Shown here: positions 1 through 8,442 of the stretch, in pieces | How the letters are laid out: each line of letters starts with the position of its first letter | Position numbering within the stretch: position 1 is the first letter of the stretch | NCBI RefSeq assembly: GCF_019455445.1 | Contig: NZ_JAHWUS010000002.1 | Location: 124,001 to 188,000, forward strand | Reading direction: 5' to 3' | Origin: Pseudaquidulcibacter saccharophilus | Lineage (GTDB): Bacteria > Pseudomonadota > Alphaproteobacteria > Caulobacterales > Aquidulcibacteraceae | DNA length: 64,000 nucleotides | The notes under the pieces: generated by a model | Databases searched by the model: none | What the model saw: only the letters and a program-made list of their open reading frames with translations | Told to the model about the DNA's origin: nothing | Translations under genes and position numbers: made by a program

Positions 1-1366
1 TTTGCCAAAGTGTCGGCAAGCAGCCCGGAGGAAGCGGAAGTTTAATCGCAATTTCGCCAATTTCATCTGGGCCAAGGTGGGTTTGATCTTCGGCGATAAC
101 ATGAATGTCAAAGCCCGGAACCGGATGCCCCGCAGAGCCAGCCAAGGTTTCGGTACGCCCCAAACCAACGCAGGTCGCCATAGCCGGCCAACCGGTTTCG
201 GTTTGCCACCAATGGTCAATAACGGGCATTTTAAGGTTATCTTCGGCCCATTTCACAGTGTCTGGGTCGGCACGTTCACCGGCAAGGTAAAGTGCGCGCA
301 AATTGCGTGTACCTTCGTTTTTAATGAAAAGTGCATCAGGGTCATCACGGCGCACGGCGCGAATTGCGGTTGGTGCGGTAAAGAATACTTTTACGTCATA
401 ATCACGGATAACGCGCCAGAAAGTTCCGGCATTTGGCGTGCCAACTGGCTTACCTTCAAATATCACGGTGGTTGAACCGTTCAAAAGCGGTGCATAAGCG
501 ATATAAGAGTGACCAACCACCCAACCAAAGTCAGATGCCGACCAGAATACTTCACCCGGTGCAAGGTTATAAACCGCAGGCATAGACCATTTAAGTGCGG
601 TTGCATAACCACCACTGTCACGAACCACGCCTTTTGGAATACCAGTAGTGCCAGATGTATAAAGGATATAAAGTGGATCGGTTGATTTAACCGGAACGCA
701 TGGATGTGGTGCCGCTTTTTGATAAGCACGCGCCCAGTTTACATCTGCATCAGGGTCAAGCAAATTAGAGTGAACTTCGCGTTGGAAAATTACCGCTTTT
801 TCAACCTTATGCTCGGCGATTTGGCGCGCCGCGTCCAAAAGTGGTTTATATTCAACCAAACGACCGGGTTCGATACCAACCGATGCCGACATGATAAGTT
901 TTGGCTTTGCGTCATCGATACGTTTTGCAAGCTCTGGTGCAGCGAACCCGCCAAACACCATAGAGTGAATTGCACCAAGACGCGCACAAGCAAGCATTGC
1001 AAACAAGGTTTCAGGAATCATTGGCATATAAATAATTACGCGGTCGCCCTTGGTAACGCCCAAATCGGCAATCATACCGGCAACGCGTGAAACCTGTTCT
1101 TGAACATCTTTATAGCTATATTTTTTGACGGTGTTGGTAACCGGGCTATCATAAATAACCGCAAGCTGATCACCACGACCAGCCTCAACATGGCGGTCAA
1201 TTGCGTTATAGCATACGTTTAATTCGCCATCCGCAAACCAGCCTTCACCCTCTGTATATCCGGTGGTTGGTTTTTTATACCACGTGATTTGTTCGGCCGC
1301 CTCTAGCCAAAAAGTATCACGGTCTTCGATAGATTTACGATAGGCTTCTGTGTATAGGTCTGTCAC
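1..1366 (-). CDS. prpE: Propionyl-CoA synthetase-like acyl-CoA synthetase (5' part; gene runs off the left edge)
   Basis: AMP-forming acyl-CoA synthetase of the ACS family; it activates a short carboxylate with ATP and CoA in the cytoplasm. About 455 residues are present of some 630 expected. Reading the minus strand, the adenylation motif YTSGTTGIPKG is visible near positions 640-675, and the block GGFAAPELAKRIDDAKPKL near 910-965 resembles PrpE/ACSS3 more than acetyl-CoA synthetase Acs. The N-terminal FWLEAAEQITWYKK also fits that subfamily. The start is a GTG at 1364-1366 preceded by GGGGA; the ATG overlapping it reads straight into TGA. Acetate or another short acid remains possible as substrate. 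Upstream lies a 700-bp gap rich in repeats. Confidence 0.8.
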   Translation of the reverse strand, partial: MTDLYTEAYRKSIEDRDTFWLEAAEQITWYKKPTTGYTEGEGWFADGELNVCYNAIDRHVEAGRGDQLAVIYDSPVTNTVKKYSYKDVQEQVSRVAGMIADLGVTKGDRVIIYMPMIPETLFAMLACARLGAIHSMVFGGFAAPELAKRIDDAKPKLIMSASVGIEPGRLVEYKPLLDAARQIAEHKVEKAVIFQREVHSNLLDPDADVNWARAYQKAAPHPCVPVKSTDPLYILYTSGTTGIPKGVVRDSGGYATALKWSMPAVYNLAPGEVFWSASDFGWVVGHSYIAYAPLLNGSTTVIFEGKPVGTPNAGTFWRVIRDYDVKVFFTAPTAIRAVRRDDPDALFIKNEGTRNLRALYLAGERADPDTVKWAEDNLKMPVIDHWWQTETGWPAMATCVGLGRTETLAGSAGHPVPGFDIHVIAEDQTHLGPDEIGEIAIKLPLPPGCLPTLWQ

Positions 1367-1496
1367 ATTATTCCCCAGTTGCAGTTGTTTAGGTAGATTT
1401 TTGGTGATTATTGTTTTTGAGGGCAACAGATTAGCAAAAACGCATAACAAAACATCATGGCAATAAGTCTAATCATACTAAAGGCTAGGGGATTGA

Positions 1497-1640
1497 GATT
1501 AAGGATTAAGAATTTAACTCCTTCCCTTTTAGCGAGGTTACTCGCGTTATCGAAAAAGTCTGCAACTTTTTCGCGCTCGAAAAGCGGGAAGGTGGATTTT
1601 GCGTAGCAAAAGACGGAAGGGTGGCTTCTGCTTCACCAAA
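1497..1640. repeat. Palindrome-rich intergenic element, copy A
   Basis: A non-coding stretch made of short perfect dyads: GCGAG/CTCGC at 1532-1545, a 9-bp stem CGAAAAAGT with its complement at 1551-1573, and TTTTGC-GTA-GCAAAA at 1597-1611. A larger imperfect pair (CCTTCCC... with ...GGGAAGG) encloses the first two. It opens with GATTAAGGATT at 1497-1507, the same 11 bases that open copy B at 1904. The GC-GTA-GC core is also shared with copy B. It looks like a REP/MITE-type mobile palindromic unit. No open reading frame here looks real. Confidence 0.5.
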
Positions 1641-1781
1641 ACCCGCCCCATAATTCACAAAATGTAACCATTTTTTCCTATTTCCACCATTTTGTAACCT
1701 CAAATAATTTCAATAAAGTGATTATTAATCAGTTAGTTAAGTTGATTGTTGGCGCGTATTTTGTGGCTTATCGCGAAATGT

Positions 1782-1832
1782 TGACATTTGTTGACATCCA
1801 AAAACCCTGACATTTCCTGACATCCCAAAACC
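1782..1832. repeat. 25-bp imperfect tandem repeat with four TGACAT half-sites
   Basis: Two copies, 1782-1806 and 1808-1832, follow the pattern TGACATTT-NN-TGACATCC-N-AAAACC and differ at three positions. Each copy holds two TGACAT half-sites spaced 10 bp apart, so the whole array shows helical phasing. It lies about 415 bp upstream of the acyl-CoA synthetase start. It could be an operator array for a regulator of that gene, or part of the neighbouring repeat elements. No function is shown by the sequence alone. Confidence 0.5.
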
Positions 1833-1903
1833 GCACCCATCAATCCAACCAAACTAACTCGCCATGAATATTAATGGCATTTATCAATGCGGGGATAGAC
1901 TGG

Positions 1904-2000
1904 GATTAAGGATTGTCCTCTTGCGAAGCGGAAGGAGGGGGCTTTGCTTCCCCCTTGCGGGGAAGCTGTCGCGTAGCGACTGAAGGGGGTCGGCGAAGGT
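1904..2000. repeat. Palindrome-rich intergenic element, copy B
   Basis: Opens with the same GATTAAGGATT as copy A, followed by a C/G-rich mosaic of dyads: GGGGG...CCCCC around 1936-1954, CCCC-CTTGC-GGGG just after, and GTCGC-GTA-GCGAC at 1968-1980. The right side (GAAGGGGGTCGGCGAAGG) resembles the GAAGGGTGG end of copy A. The base composition contrasts with the AT-rich surroundings. This style of short palindromic mosaic is common between genes in alphaproteobacteria. No coding potential is seen. Confidence 0.5.
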
Positions 2001-2068
2001 GCAAATACCGCAACATTAGCAAATTGTACCATTAGCAGTGCATTTAAATTAACTAAATGGACGCAAAG

Positions 2069-3598
2069 CTAAACCTGATACCGCCTACGAATTGCCAAAC
2101 CAAACAAAAACACAAGAATAATTGAAAACAGGTTTTGTAAAAATGCGACTATGCGGTCAATGACCGATAAAAATAAATTATTATTCTCCATAAAACCTAT
2201 GAAATCTAGCCATTTGGTGTCGCCTTTGAATGAACCAAGCACCATTTGCGAAGCGGAAATTACAAAGCCGTCAACAAGCGCATTCCAAGAAAACACCACA
2301 TCGCCTTGATGAATTAATGTGAATGCCTGTGTCGTAAGATAGATTAGAGACGGGACAAGCCACAATAAAAACAACCATATTAACGGCTTGGTTAGTGATA
2401 ACCCATTCCCAGAAAATGTATCATATAATTGTTCAAGACTAAACGATGATAAAAATCTTTTGATTATTGATTTTCTACTATTTATTTTATTGATTTGTAG
2501 TCTCGCATAATGTTCGATGTCGTAATATACCCATTCTGCTTGCTTATCATTAACCAAGTTCATTTGTTTATTTAACTCTTGCGTTCCAGATATTACGCGA
2601 GACCAGAATTCATAATTAGTAATATATTTATTATTAATATCTTCGGAATGATTATCTAATATCTTATTTGGCAATATGAAGTTTCTATGATTTCCAAGTT
2701 TTGTTTTTGTTACAAATAGTTTTTTAGATATTGTGCAATTGAAAATTATATGAGGGGGAAATACTTTATCGGTAAGTATTGATAGACCTGATGAAAATTC
2801 TGATCTAGAAATATTCCAAGCAAATAAATTTTCTGGACTGATTTTATCCAATTTAAAATCAACATTTTCTCTAAATTTTGATTCAATGATATTTATTATT
2901 GTATCTTTGCATTCTGAGTTTCTTATCAATACATCTTTTATAAATTTTGCTTTAACAATGTTTAGTTTACACAACGTGTTTGAGTGATTTGAAATACTTA
3001 TTAAACTAAAATTTCCATTAATTTCACTATTACTTATTGTTAAGCTATCAAAATTACATGAACTAAAAACTAGGCTTCTAAAATTGCATTCATGTATGTT
3101 TGCTTCTCCTATAAAGTTGCAATTTATAAAACTAATATTTTCTTCAAAATTAGCTTTAAATAAAATTATATTTTCAATTGTACTATTAGAAATCCTTGAT
3201 ATATTTGCCTTATTAATTGATCCAAAGATAATGCACTGATTTAATGTAAAGCCATTTTTTGCTTTACTGGTTATAACGTCAAGTGTTGTTCCATCAATTG
3301 CCATGCCAGAAATATGATTGTGAAATGTTTCAAATGGAGAGGCAAATTGGCGTAAGTTTGAAGTTTCTTTTTCCGTAGAAATACCATTTTCCCATTTTAA
3401 TGGTGCTTGTAATATGTGCCATAATTCACCATCAGGGTCTTTTATCAAATAGCCGTCATTAAGCATCATATCTTCTAATGGAGCAAGAATTTGATACCCT
3501 TTTCTTTCTTCATATTGTGCCTTCAAAATAGGTTTCATATTATTGTCTTTGGAATTCCATTTATACTTATCCCAATTAAGTTCTTTTAATTCAGTCAA
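2069..3598 (-). CDS. Pentapeptide-repeat-type membrane protein, AT-rich, likely acquired
   Basis: About 509 residues. An N-terminal soluble part is followed by a long central region rich in degenerate N/S/I/F five-residue periodicity (roughly residues 120-280), typical of a pentapeptide-repeat beta-helix. Two hydrophobic segments lie near the C-terminus, and the protein ends in LFGLAIRRRYQV, a tail seen in pentapeptide membrane proteins. Function unknown. Start choice: the first ATG (3634) lies in the loop of the aspS terminator. A TTG at 3596-3598 has GGTGGGGG five bases upstream and is preferred; an internal ATG at 3538 is possible. The gene is markedly more AT-rich than its neighbours and uses many ATA/AAT/TTA codons, which suggests transfer. 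No partner gene is evident. Confidence 0.7.
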   Translation of the reverse strand: MTELKELNWDKYKWNSKDNNMKPILKAQYEERKGYQILAPLEDMMLNDGYLIKDPDGELWHILQAPLKWENGISTEKETSNLRQFASPFETFHNHISGMAIDGTTLDVITSKAKNGFTLNQCIIFGSINKANISRISNSTIENIILFKANFEENISFINCNFIGEANIHECNFRSLVFSSCNFDSLTISNSEINGNFSLISISNHSNTLCKLNIVKAKFIKDVLIRNSECKDTIINIIESKFRENVDFKLDKISPENLFAWNISRSEFSSGLSILTDKVFPPHIIFNCTISKKLFVTKTKLGNHRNFILPNKILDNHSEDINNKYITNYEFWSRVISGTQELNKQMNLVNDKQAEWVYYDIEHYARLQINKINSRKSIIKRFLSSFSLEQLYDTFSGNGLSLTKPLIWLFLLWLVPSLIYLTTQAFTLIHQGDVVFSWNALVDGFVISASQMVLGSFKGDTKWLDFIGFMENNNLFLSVIDRIVAFLQNLFSIILVFLFGLAIRRRYQV

Positions 3599-3613
3599 CG
3601 ATTCCCCCACCAA

Positions 3614-3645
3614 CAAAAAAAGCCACTCAATCATGAGTGGCTTTT
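3614..3645 (-). terminator. Rho-independent terminator of aspS
   Basis: A perfect 12-bp stem AAAAGCCACTCA (3618-3629) pairs with TGAGTGGCTTTT (3634-3645) across a 4-base loop. On the minus strand it is followed by a run of T (3615-3621). It lies 32 bp after the aspS stop codon. It overlaps the most upstream ATG of the pentapeptide gene, which argues against that start. Confidence 0.9.
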
Positions 3646-3677
3646 GTATGATTGTTATTGCATGGTTGCAATAGAAA

Positions 3678-5456
3678 TTATTCTGGTAAAACGACCCGCA
3701 AGTTCAACTCACGCAATTGTTTGTTGGTTGCTTCGTTTGGTGCTTGCATCATCAAATCTTGCGCGTTTTGGTTCATTGGGAACATGGTTACTTCACGGAT
3801 GTTTGGTGTATCCGCCAAAAGCATAACCATACGATCAACGCCCGGTGCAAGACCGCCGTGTGGTGGTGCGCCGTAACGGAATGCGTTTAACATACCGCCG
3901 AATTTATCTTCAACCACGCTTGCGTCATAGCCCGCGATTTCAAATGCCTTAAGCATGATTTCAGGGCGGTGGTTACGAATTGCACCCGAAGAAAGTTCCA
4001 CACCATTACATACGATGTCATATTGATAGGCATCAATAGTAAGTGGGTCTTTGGTCAATAATGCTTCCATGCCGCCTTGTGGCATAGAGAATGGGTTGTG
4101 CGAGAAGTCGATTTTCTTTTCGTCTTCATTGTATTCAAACATTGGGAAATCAACAATCCAGCAGAAGCGGTAAACATTCTTCTCACAGATTTCGAGTTCT
4201 TCACCAATTCTATTACGTGCTTGGCCCGCAAGTTTTGCAGCCTTATCTTCTGTGTCGGCCGCAAAGAATACCGCGTCACCTTCGTCAACGCCCGCAATTT
4301 CTTTAAGGCGTGCAATGGCTTCTGGGGCAAAGAATTTTGCGATTGGCCCTTTGGCTTCGCCATCTTTAAAGGTGATATAGCCAAGACCCGCCGCCTGCAT
4401 ATCTTTGCGCGCCCATTCATTCAATTTATCAAAGAATGAACGTGGTTTGTCGGCTGCTTTAGGGGCAGGGATGGCGCGAACCACACCGCCTTTGTCGATA
4501 ACGCCTTTGAATGCGCCAAAGGTCACGTCTTCACGGGTGAATACTTCGGTAACGTCAGAAATAATCAATGGGTTACGAAGGTCAGGCTTATCAGAGCCGT
4601 ATTTCAACATTGCATCGCGGTATTTGATGCGAGTGAATGGTGCGGAATCCGCTTCCCATGTCGAAAACTCGCTAAATACGCCAGAAAGAACCGGTTCGAT
4701 TGCCGCGAATACGTCGTCTTGGGTCACAAAGCTCATCTCGATATCGAGCTGATAGAATTCACCAGGTGAACGGTCGGCGCGTGCATCTTCATCACGGAAA
4801 CAAGGCGCGATTTGGAAATAACGGTCAAAACCTGCAACCATGATTAATTGTTTAAACTGCTGCGGTGCTTGTGGAAGCGCATAGAATTTACCCGGATGAA
4901 GGCGTGATGGAACCAAAAAGTCACGCGCACCTTCTGGTGAAGAAGCAGTCAAGATAGGGGTTTGGAATTCAAAGAAGCCCGCATCATTCATTCTGCGGCG
5001 AAGTGATGAAATCACATTTGAACGCAACATAATGTTTTTGTGCAAAGTTTCGCGGCGCAAATCAAGGAAGCGGTAACGCAGGCGAACATCTTCTGGATAG
5101 TCCAACTCACCGAATACAGGAACAGGAAGATCTTGGGTAACTTCTGAAAGCACCTCAATGCCTTCAACGCGCAATTCAATTGCGCCGGTTGCCAAATCAG
5201 AATTTTCTGTGCCCGGTTCACGTTTGATAACCTCACCCTCAATGGCGACAACAGATTCGGCGCGAAGGTGGGTTAATTTATCAAAATTTGGATTGGTTGG
5301 GCCGCAAACCACCTGTGTAATGCCGTAATGGTCGCGCAAATCGATGAATGCAACACCGCCATGATCACGGCGACGGTGAATCCAACCTGCTATTTTAACT
5401 TTTTTACCAACGTCAGTTTCGCGTAACTGACCACAAGTGTGTGTGCGATATGTCAT
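3678..5456 (-). CDS. aspS: Aspartate--tRNA ligase (AspRS)
   Basis: Charges tRNA-Asp (or both tRNA-Asp and tRNA-Asn in the non-discriminating form) in the cytoplasm. 592 residues, the usual bacterial length. The order is an N-terminal OB-fold anticodon-binding domain ([13 protein letters not shown]... [17 protein letters not shown]), class II motif 2 [19 protein letters not shown] near residue 220, a GAD-type insertion, and motif 3 [12 protein letters not shown] near 536-545. The start is ATG 5454-5456 with AAAGG upstream. The longer frame to 5528 adds 24 residues unlike the family. A strong terminator follows. Divergent from rnd, with about 175 bp between the starts. Confidence 0.97.
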   Translation of the reverse strand: MTYRTHTCGQLRETDVGKKVKIAGWIHRRRDHGGVAFIDLRDHYGITQVVCGPTNPNFDKLTHLRAESVVAIEGEVIKREPGTENSDLATGAIELRVEGIEVLSEVTQDLPVPVFGELDYPEDVRLRYRFLDLRRETLHKNIMLRSNVISSLRRRMNDAGFFEFQTPILTASSPEGARDFLVPSRLHPGKFYALPQAPQQFKQLIMVAGFDRYFQIAPCFRDEDARADRSPGEFYQLDIEMSFVTQDDVFAAIEPVLSGVFSEFSTWEADSAPFTRIKYRDAMLKYGSDKPDLRNPLIISDVTEVFTREDVTFGAFKGVIDKGGVVRAIPAPKAADKPRSFFDKLNEWARKDMQAAGLGYITFKDGEAKGPIAKFFAPEAIARLKEIAGVDEGDAVFFAADTEDKAAKLAGQARNRIGEELEICEKNVYRFCWIVDFPMFEYNEDEKKIDFSHNPFSMPQGGMEALLTKDPLTIDAYQYDIVCNGVELSSGAIRNHRPEIMLKAFEIAGYDASVVEDKFGGMLNAFRYGAPPHGGLAPGVDRMVMLLADTPNIREVTMFPMNQNAQDLMMQAPNEATNKQLRELNLRVVLPE

Positions 5457-5631
5457 GATAAACCTTTTGAAATTTGCCGCTTTATTAGCAGATTTTGCTT
5501 TTGTATCAAAAACAATTTCAGTATTCACGGGAATTAACTGCTTTTGGCTTGCCTAAATTGGGCTTAACACCTTACATATTAACAACAAATGAGTCATAGA
5601 GAGAAAAAATCGCAACTAAAAGGCAGTCTTA

Positions 5632-6801
5632 ATGAATCTTATTAAAACAACCGAAGAATTATCTGCGGTATGTGGGGATTTAGCCAAACAGGAATTTATC
5701 GCCATTGATACCGAATTCATGCGCGAAACAACTTATTGGCCAAAATTATGTTTGATTCAAATTGCTGCGGGTGAAATTGAGATTATTATTGACCCATTGG
5801 CGGAAAATATTGATCTTTCACCACTTGTCGCCATTCTTTTGGATGAAAAAATCCTAAAAGTATTTCATGCCCCGCGTCAGGATTTGGAAATATTCTATCG
5901 CATTATGGGCAAAACCTTACCTAAACCGGTTTTTGATACCCAAACAGCCGCAATGGCATTGGGGCTTGGTGAACAGGTTTCGTATGACGGGCTTATTAAT
6001 GCGCTTTTGGGGATTCATGTTGATAAAACCCATCGCTTCACTGATTGGGCCCTAAGACCTTTAAGCCAAAATCAGCTTAATTACGCCATTGCCGATGTAA
6101 CCTATCTTCGCGATGCCTATCCGATAATTGTTGAACGCCTTCAGGAATTGGGGCGTACTAATTGGGTTTTGGAAGAAATGGAACATTTCACCAATCCTGA
6201 TTTATACGATACAACACCGACAAATGCGTGGAAGCGCCTAAAACCAAAAAAATTCAATACTGAATATATGGCGGCATTTTTTGCGGCGGCAACATGGCGC
6301 GAATGGTATGCGCAGGAAAAAGATATTCCGCGCGGTCGTACTTTAAAAGATGATGCAATTTTTGAAATTGCCGAACAAAAACCACGTACTCCCGAAGCAA
6401 TGGACAAAATGCGTGCCATTCCAAAGGGTTTTGGCAAATCTAAAGGCGGTATGGCACTTTTAGAAGCCTTAAACGAAGCCATGGAATCACCAGAAGAATT
6501 CGCGCCAAAGGCGTCGCGTCCAAAGCCAAACCCATCCGGCATTGGTGCAATTACCGAATTATTGAAAGTTCTGCTTCGCGCTGTTTCCGAGGATTTGGGT
6601 GTTGCACCGCGTTTAATCGCAAGCACCAATGACCTTGAGGCAATTGCGATTTCTGATGATGCCGATACACCTGCACTTCAGGGGTGGCGGCGTGAGATTT
6701 TTGGGGAAAAAGCCTTAAAACTAAAACATGGTGAGTTTGGCCTTGCGATAAAAGGCAAAAAAGTCACCATAAGCGAGTTGCAAAAGGCAATTGCGGAATA
6801 G
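5632..6801 (+). CDS. rnd: Ribonuclease D
   Basis: 3'-5' exoribonuclease that trims tRNA and other stable RNA 3' ends. 389 residues, normal for RNase D. The DEDD-type active site is visible: IDTEF (Asp26, Glu28), the HAPRQDLEI block near 84-92 and YAIADVTYLRD near 149-159. The C-terminal part (about 200-290) fits an HRDC domain. The stop codon lies 2 bp from the stop of the convergent HPt gene, with no hairpin between them. Pairing with aspS in divergent orientation is seen in other alphaproteobacteria (recollection, not checked). Confidence 0.93.
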   Translation: MNLIKTTEELSAVCGDLAKQEFIAIDTEFMRETTYWPKLCLIQIAAGEIEIIIDPLAENIDLSPLVAILLDEKILKVFHAPRQDLEIFYRIMGKTLPKPVFDTQTAAMALGLGEQVSYDGLINALLGIHVDKTHRFTDWALRPLSQNQLNYAIADVTYLRDAYPIIVERLQELGRTNWVLEEMEHFTNPDLYDTTPTNAWKRLKPKKFNTEYMAAFFAAATWREWYAQEKDIPRGRTLKDDAIFEIAEQKPRTPEAMDKMRAIPKGFGKSKGGMALLEALNEAMESPEEFAPKASRPKPNPSGIGAITELLKVLLRAVSEDLGVAPRLIASTNDLEAIAISDDADTPALQGWRREIFGEKALKLKHGEFGLAIKGKKVTISELQKAIAE

Positions 6802-6803
6802 GT

Positions 6804-7193
6804 TTATCCCTTCAACAATTCCATATTTAATTTATGCTCAACATTTGCGATTTCGGTTGTTGCGGCATCAAGGGTTTGCAAAATTTGTTCACGCCAAACG
6901 AACTTTTCATCGCGCGATAATTGCCGTGAACGTGCCTCTTCTTCGGCGCGGGCGCAAATTTCGCCCAATTCCCACGCGCCAATTGATTTGGCAGAGCCTT
7001 TGATAGTATGTGCCGCAACCATAAAATCTGGGGTAGGGGTATCGGGCGACAATAGTTTTTCCCACATTTCAGCCTGTTGACGGAAAATTCCCAACACTTC
7101 AAGCATTAAATTTTTGTCATCACCAGCCATTCTTTGCAAATGCGCGACATCAATAACTGGTCCTGATTTATGGATTTCTGTGAAATCTGACAC
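6804..7193 (-). CDS. Stand-alone HPt (histidine phosphotransfer) domain protein
   Basis: 129 residues forming a single HPt four-helix domain. The phospho-accepting histidine is His62 in AAHTIKGSAKSIG, a textbook HPt signature. Such proteins relay phosphate between a hybrid kinase receiver and a final response regulator. No kinase or regulator gene is adjacent, so the partners are unknown. Gene starts at ATG 7193, followed by ASP-Phe-Thr residues without a signal peptide, so it is cytoplasmic. Convergent with rnd. Confidence 0.88.
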   Translation of the reverse strand: MSDFTEIHKSGPVIDVAHLQRMAGDDKNLMLEVLGIFRQQAEMWEKLLSPDTPTPDFMVAAHTIKGSAKSIGAWELGEICARAEEEARSRQLSRDEKFVWREQILQTLDAATTEIANVEHKLNMELLKG

Positions 7194-7323
7194 TATTTAG
7201 CCCCTTTTTATGGTTAACATATCTTCTAATTATGAAAAATCCGTTCATATTGTGGTCAGGAAAGCTATTTTACAATTGTTACCGTTGGGAATGCTTAGAA
7301 TAAGTATTTCTTGAAAGGAGTAT

Positions 7324-8304
7324 ATGATGGAAAAAGCTTCATCAAATATGGGTTTAAGACGTTCAAGTGTCGCTTTTATGGCGCTTATGGTGGGCGGTTC
7401 ATTAATCGCATCATCGGCGTTTGCTGCACCAGGAGATTATCGCAATGATCGCGATGAAAACCGTGGTAGTGAGGTGAAAATTCACCGCACACCAGAGCGC
7501 AACCCAAATTATGTTCCGCAGCAGAGACAAACCCCGCCGCCGACCATGACTGCACCTGTTGCTCGTGAGAATCCACAGCCGCAACAAAGCTATTCACCAC
7601 GCCCAGATAATCGCCCAGATAATCGTAATGAGCGTTTCAGCCAGAATAACAGGCCGCAACCACGTGATAATAACGATGGTAATGCATGGCGCGATAATCG
7701 TGGCGATAATAATTATCGTGGCAATGACAATCGCGGTGGTTATAATAATGCCCCACGTCCACAACCAGCGCCACAACCGCAATATAACAATAATTATCGC
7801 AATAATAATGGATATCGCACACCGCAATATGGCAATGACCATCGTCGTGATAATGACAGAAATGACTATTACCGCCACGATAATGACAAACGCCGTTTTG
7901 AATATTCTGACCGTAGCGGAAGCCGTTATTGGGGGCCATATGGTAATTGGACCCGTTGGAATTATTCATGGGGTGATCCAAATACATATGCCCGCCGTTG
8001 GGGCTTTGATGGCTATGACGCCCGCAGAGGGTGGCGCCGTGGAAGCACTTGGTACGCATACCCATCTCTTTGGAGTAATTGGGGTGGTTGGTATTCCTTC
8101 TTCCTATCCGGTGGGAACTGGGCATTCAGCTATAATGATGGCTATTCACCTTATGGCGGTTACGGCGATGACTGCATGCGTGTTCAAGCCCGCGATTGGT
8201 ATCGCGGTGGCCGCGCGGTCGTAAGCTATGTCGTTTGTGAAAATGGCTGGGGTGATTGGCGCGAAGTGCCGGGAACTCGTCAATTTGAATATTGGACATA
8301 TTAA
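7324..8304 (+). CDS. Secreted Asn/Arg/Asp-rich protein of unknown function
   Basis: 326 residues. A signal peptide (about 1-37, ending SSAFA) is followed by a low-complexity region of about 150 residues dominated by N, R, D, P, Q and G, with DNRPDNR-type repeats. The C-terminal 120 residues are rich in W, Y and G (YWGPYGNWTRWNYSWGD), with two cysteines near the end (DDCMRV and YVVCENGW) that could form a disulfide. A good SD (GAAAGGAG) precedes the ATG at 7324. Other long open frames over this region result from the AAT/GAT/CGC-rich composition. It may bind cell wall, nucleic acid or an anionic surface, but nothing in the sequence proves this. A terminator follows. Confidence 0.8.
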   Translation: MMEKASSNMGLRRSSVAFMALMVGGSLIASSAFAAPGDYRNDRDENRGSEVKIHRTPERNPNYVPQQRQTPPPTMTAPVARENPQPQQSYSPRPDNRPDNRNERFSQNNRPQPRDNNDGNAWRDNRGDNNYRGNDNRGGYNNAPRPQPAPQPQYNNNYRNNNGYRTPQYGNDHRRDNDRNDYYRHDNDKRRFEYSDRSGSRYWGPYGNWTRWNYSWGDPNTYARRWGFDGYDARRGWRRGSTWYAYPSLWSNWGGWYSFFLSGGNWAFSYNDGYSPYGGYGDDCMRVQARDWYRGGRAVVSYVVCENGWGDWREVPGTRQFEYWTY

Positions 8305-8328
8305 CATTTTCAAGCTCAAAATAATTAG

Positions 8329-8361
8329 CGCCCCTAAATAGAGATATTTGGGGGCGTTTAT
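8329..8361 (+). terminator. Rho-independent terminator after the Asn/Arg-rich protein gene
   Basis: Stem CGCCCCTAAATA (8329-8340) pairs with TATTTGGGGGCG (8345-8356), with one wobble, across a GAGA loop, followed by TTTAT. Lies 25 bp after the stop codon at 8304. Confidence 0.75.
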
Positions 8362-8442
8362 CTTGGTGTGTTATAAAATATTTGACAAATAAAATTATAT
8401 GCATAGTCCTATGGGGCATGATTTAATAATTGGGGACATTAA

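Noticed and set aside
3599-3634. ATG 3634 as start of the pentapeptide protein
   Set aside because: The codon lies in the loop of the aspS terminator; a TTG with a strong Shine-Dalgarno sequence lies 36 bases inside.
7559-8224. Long + strand and minus-strand frames rich in Ile, Met, Ala or His over the Asn/Arg-rich gene
   Set aside because: They arise from repeated AAT/GAT/CGC codons read in other frames, and lack sensible starts and signals.
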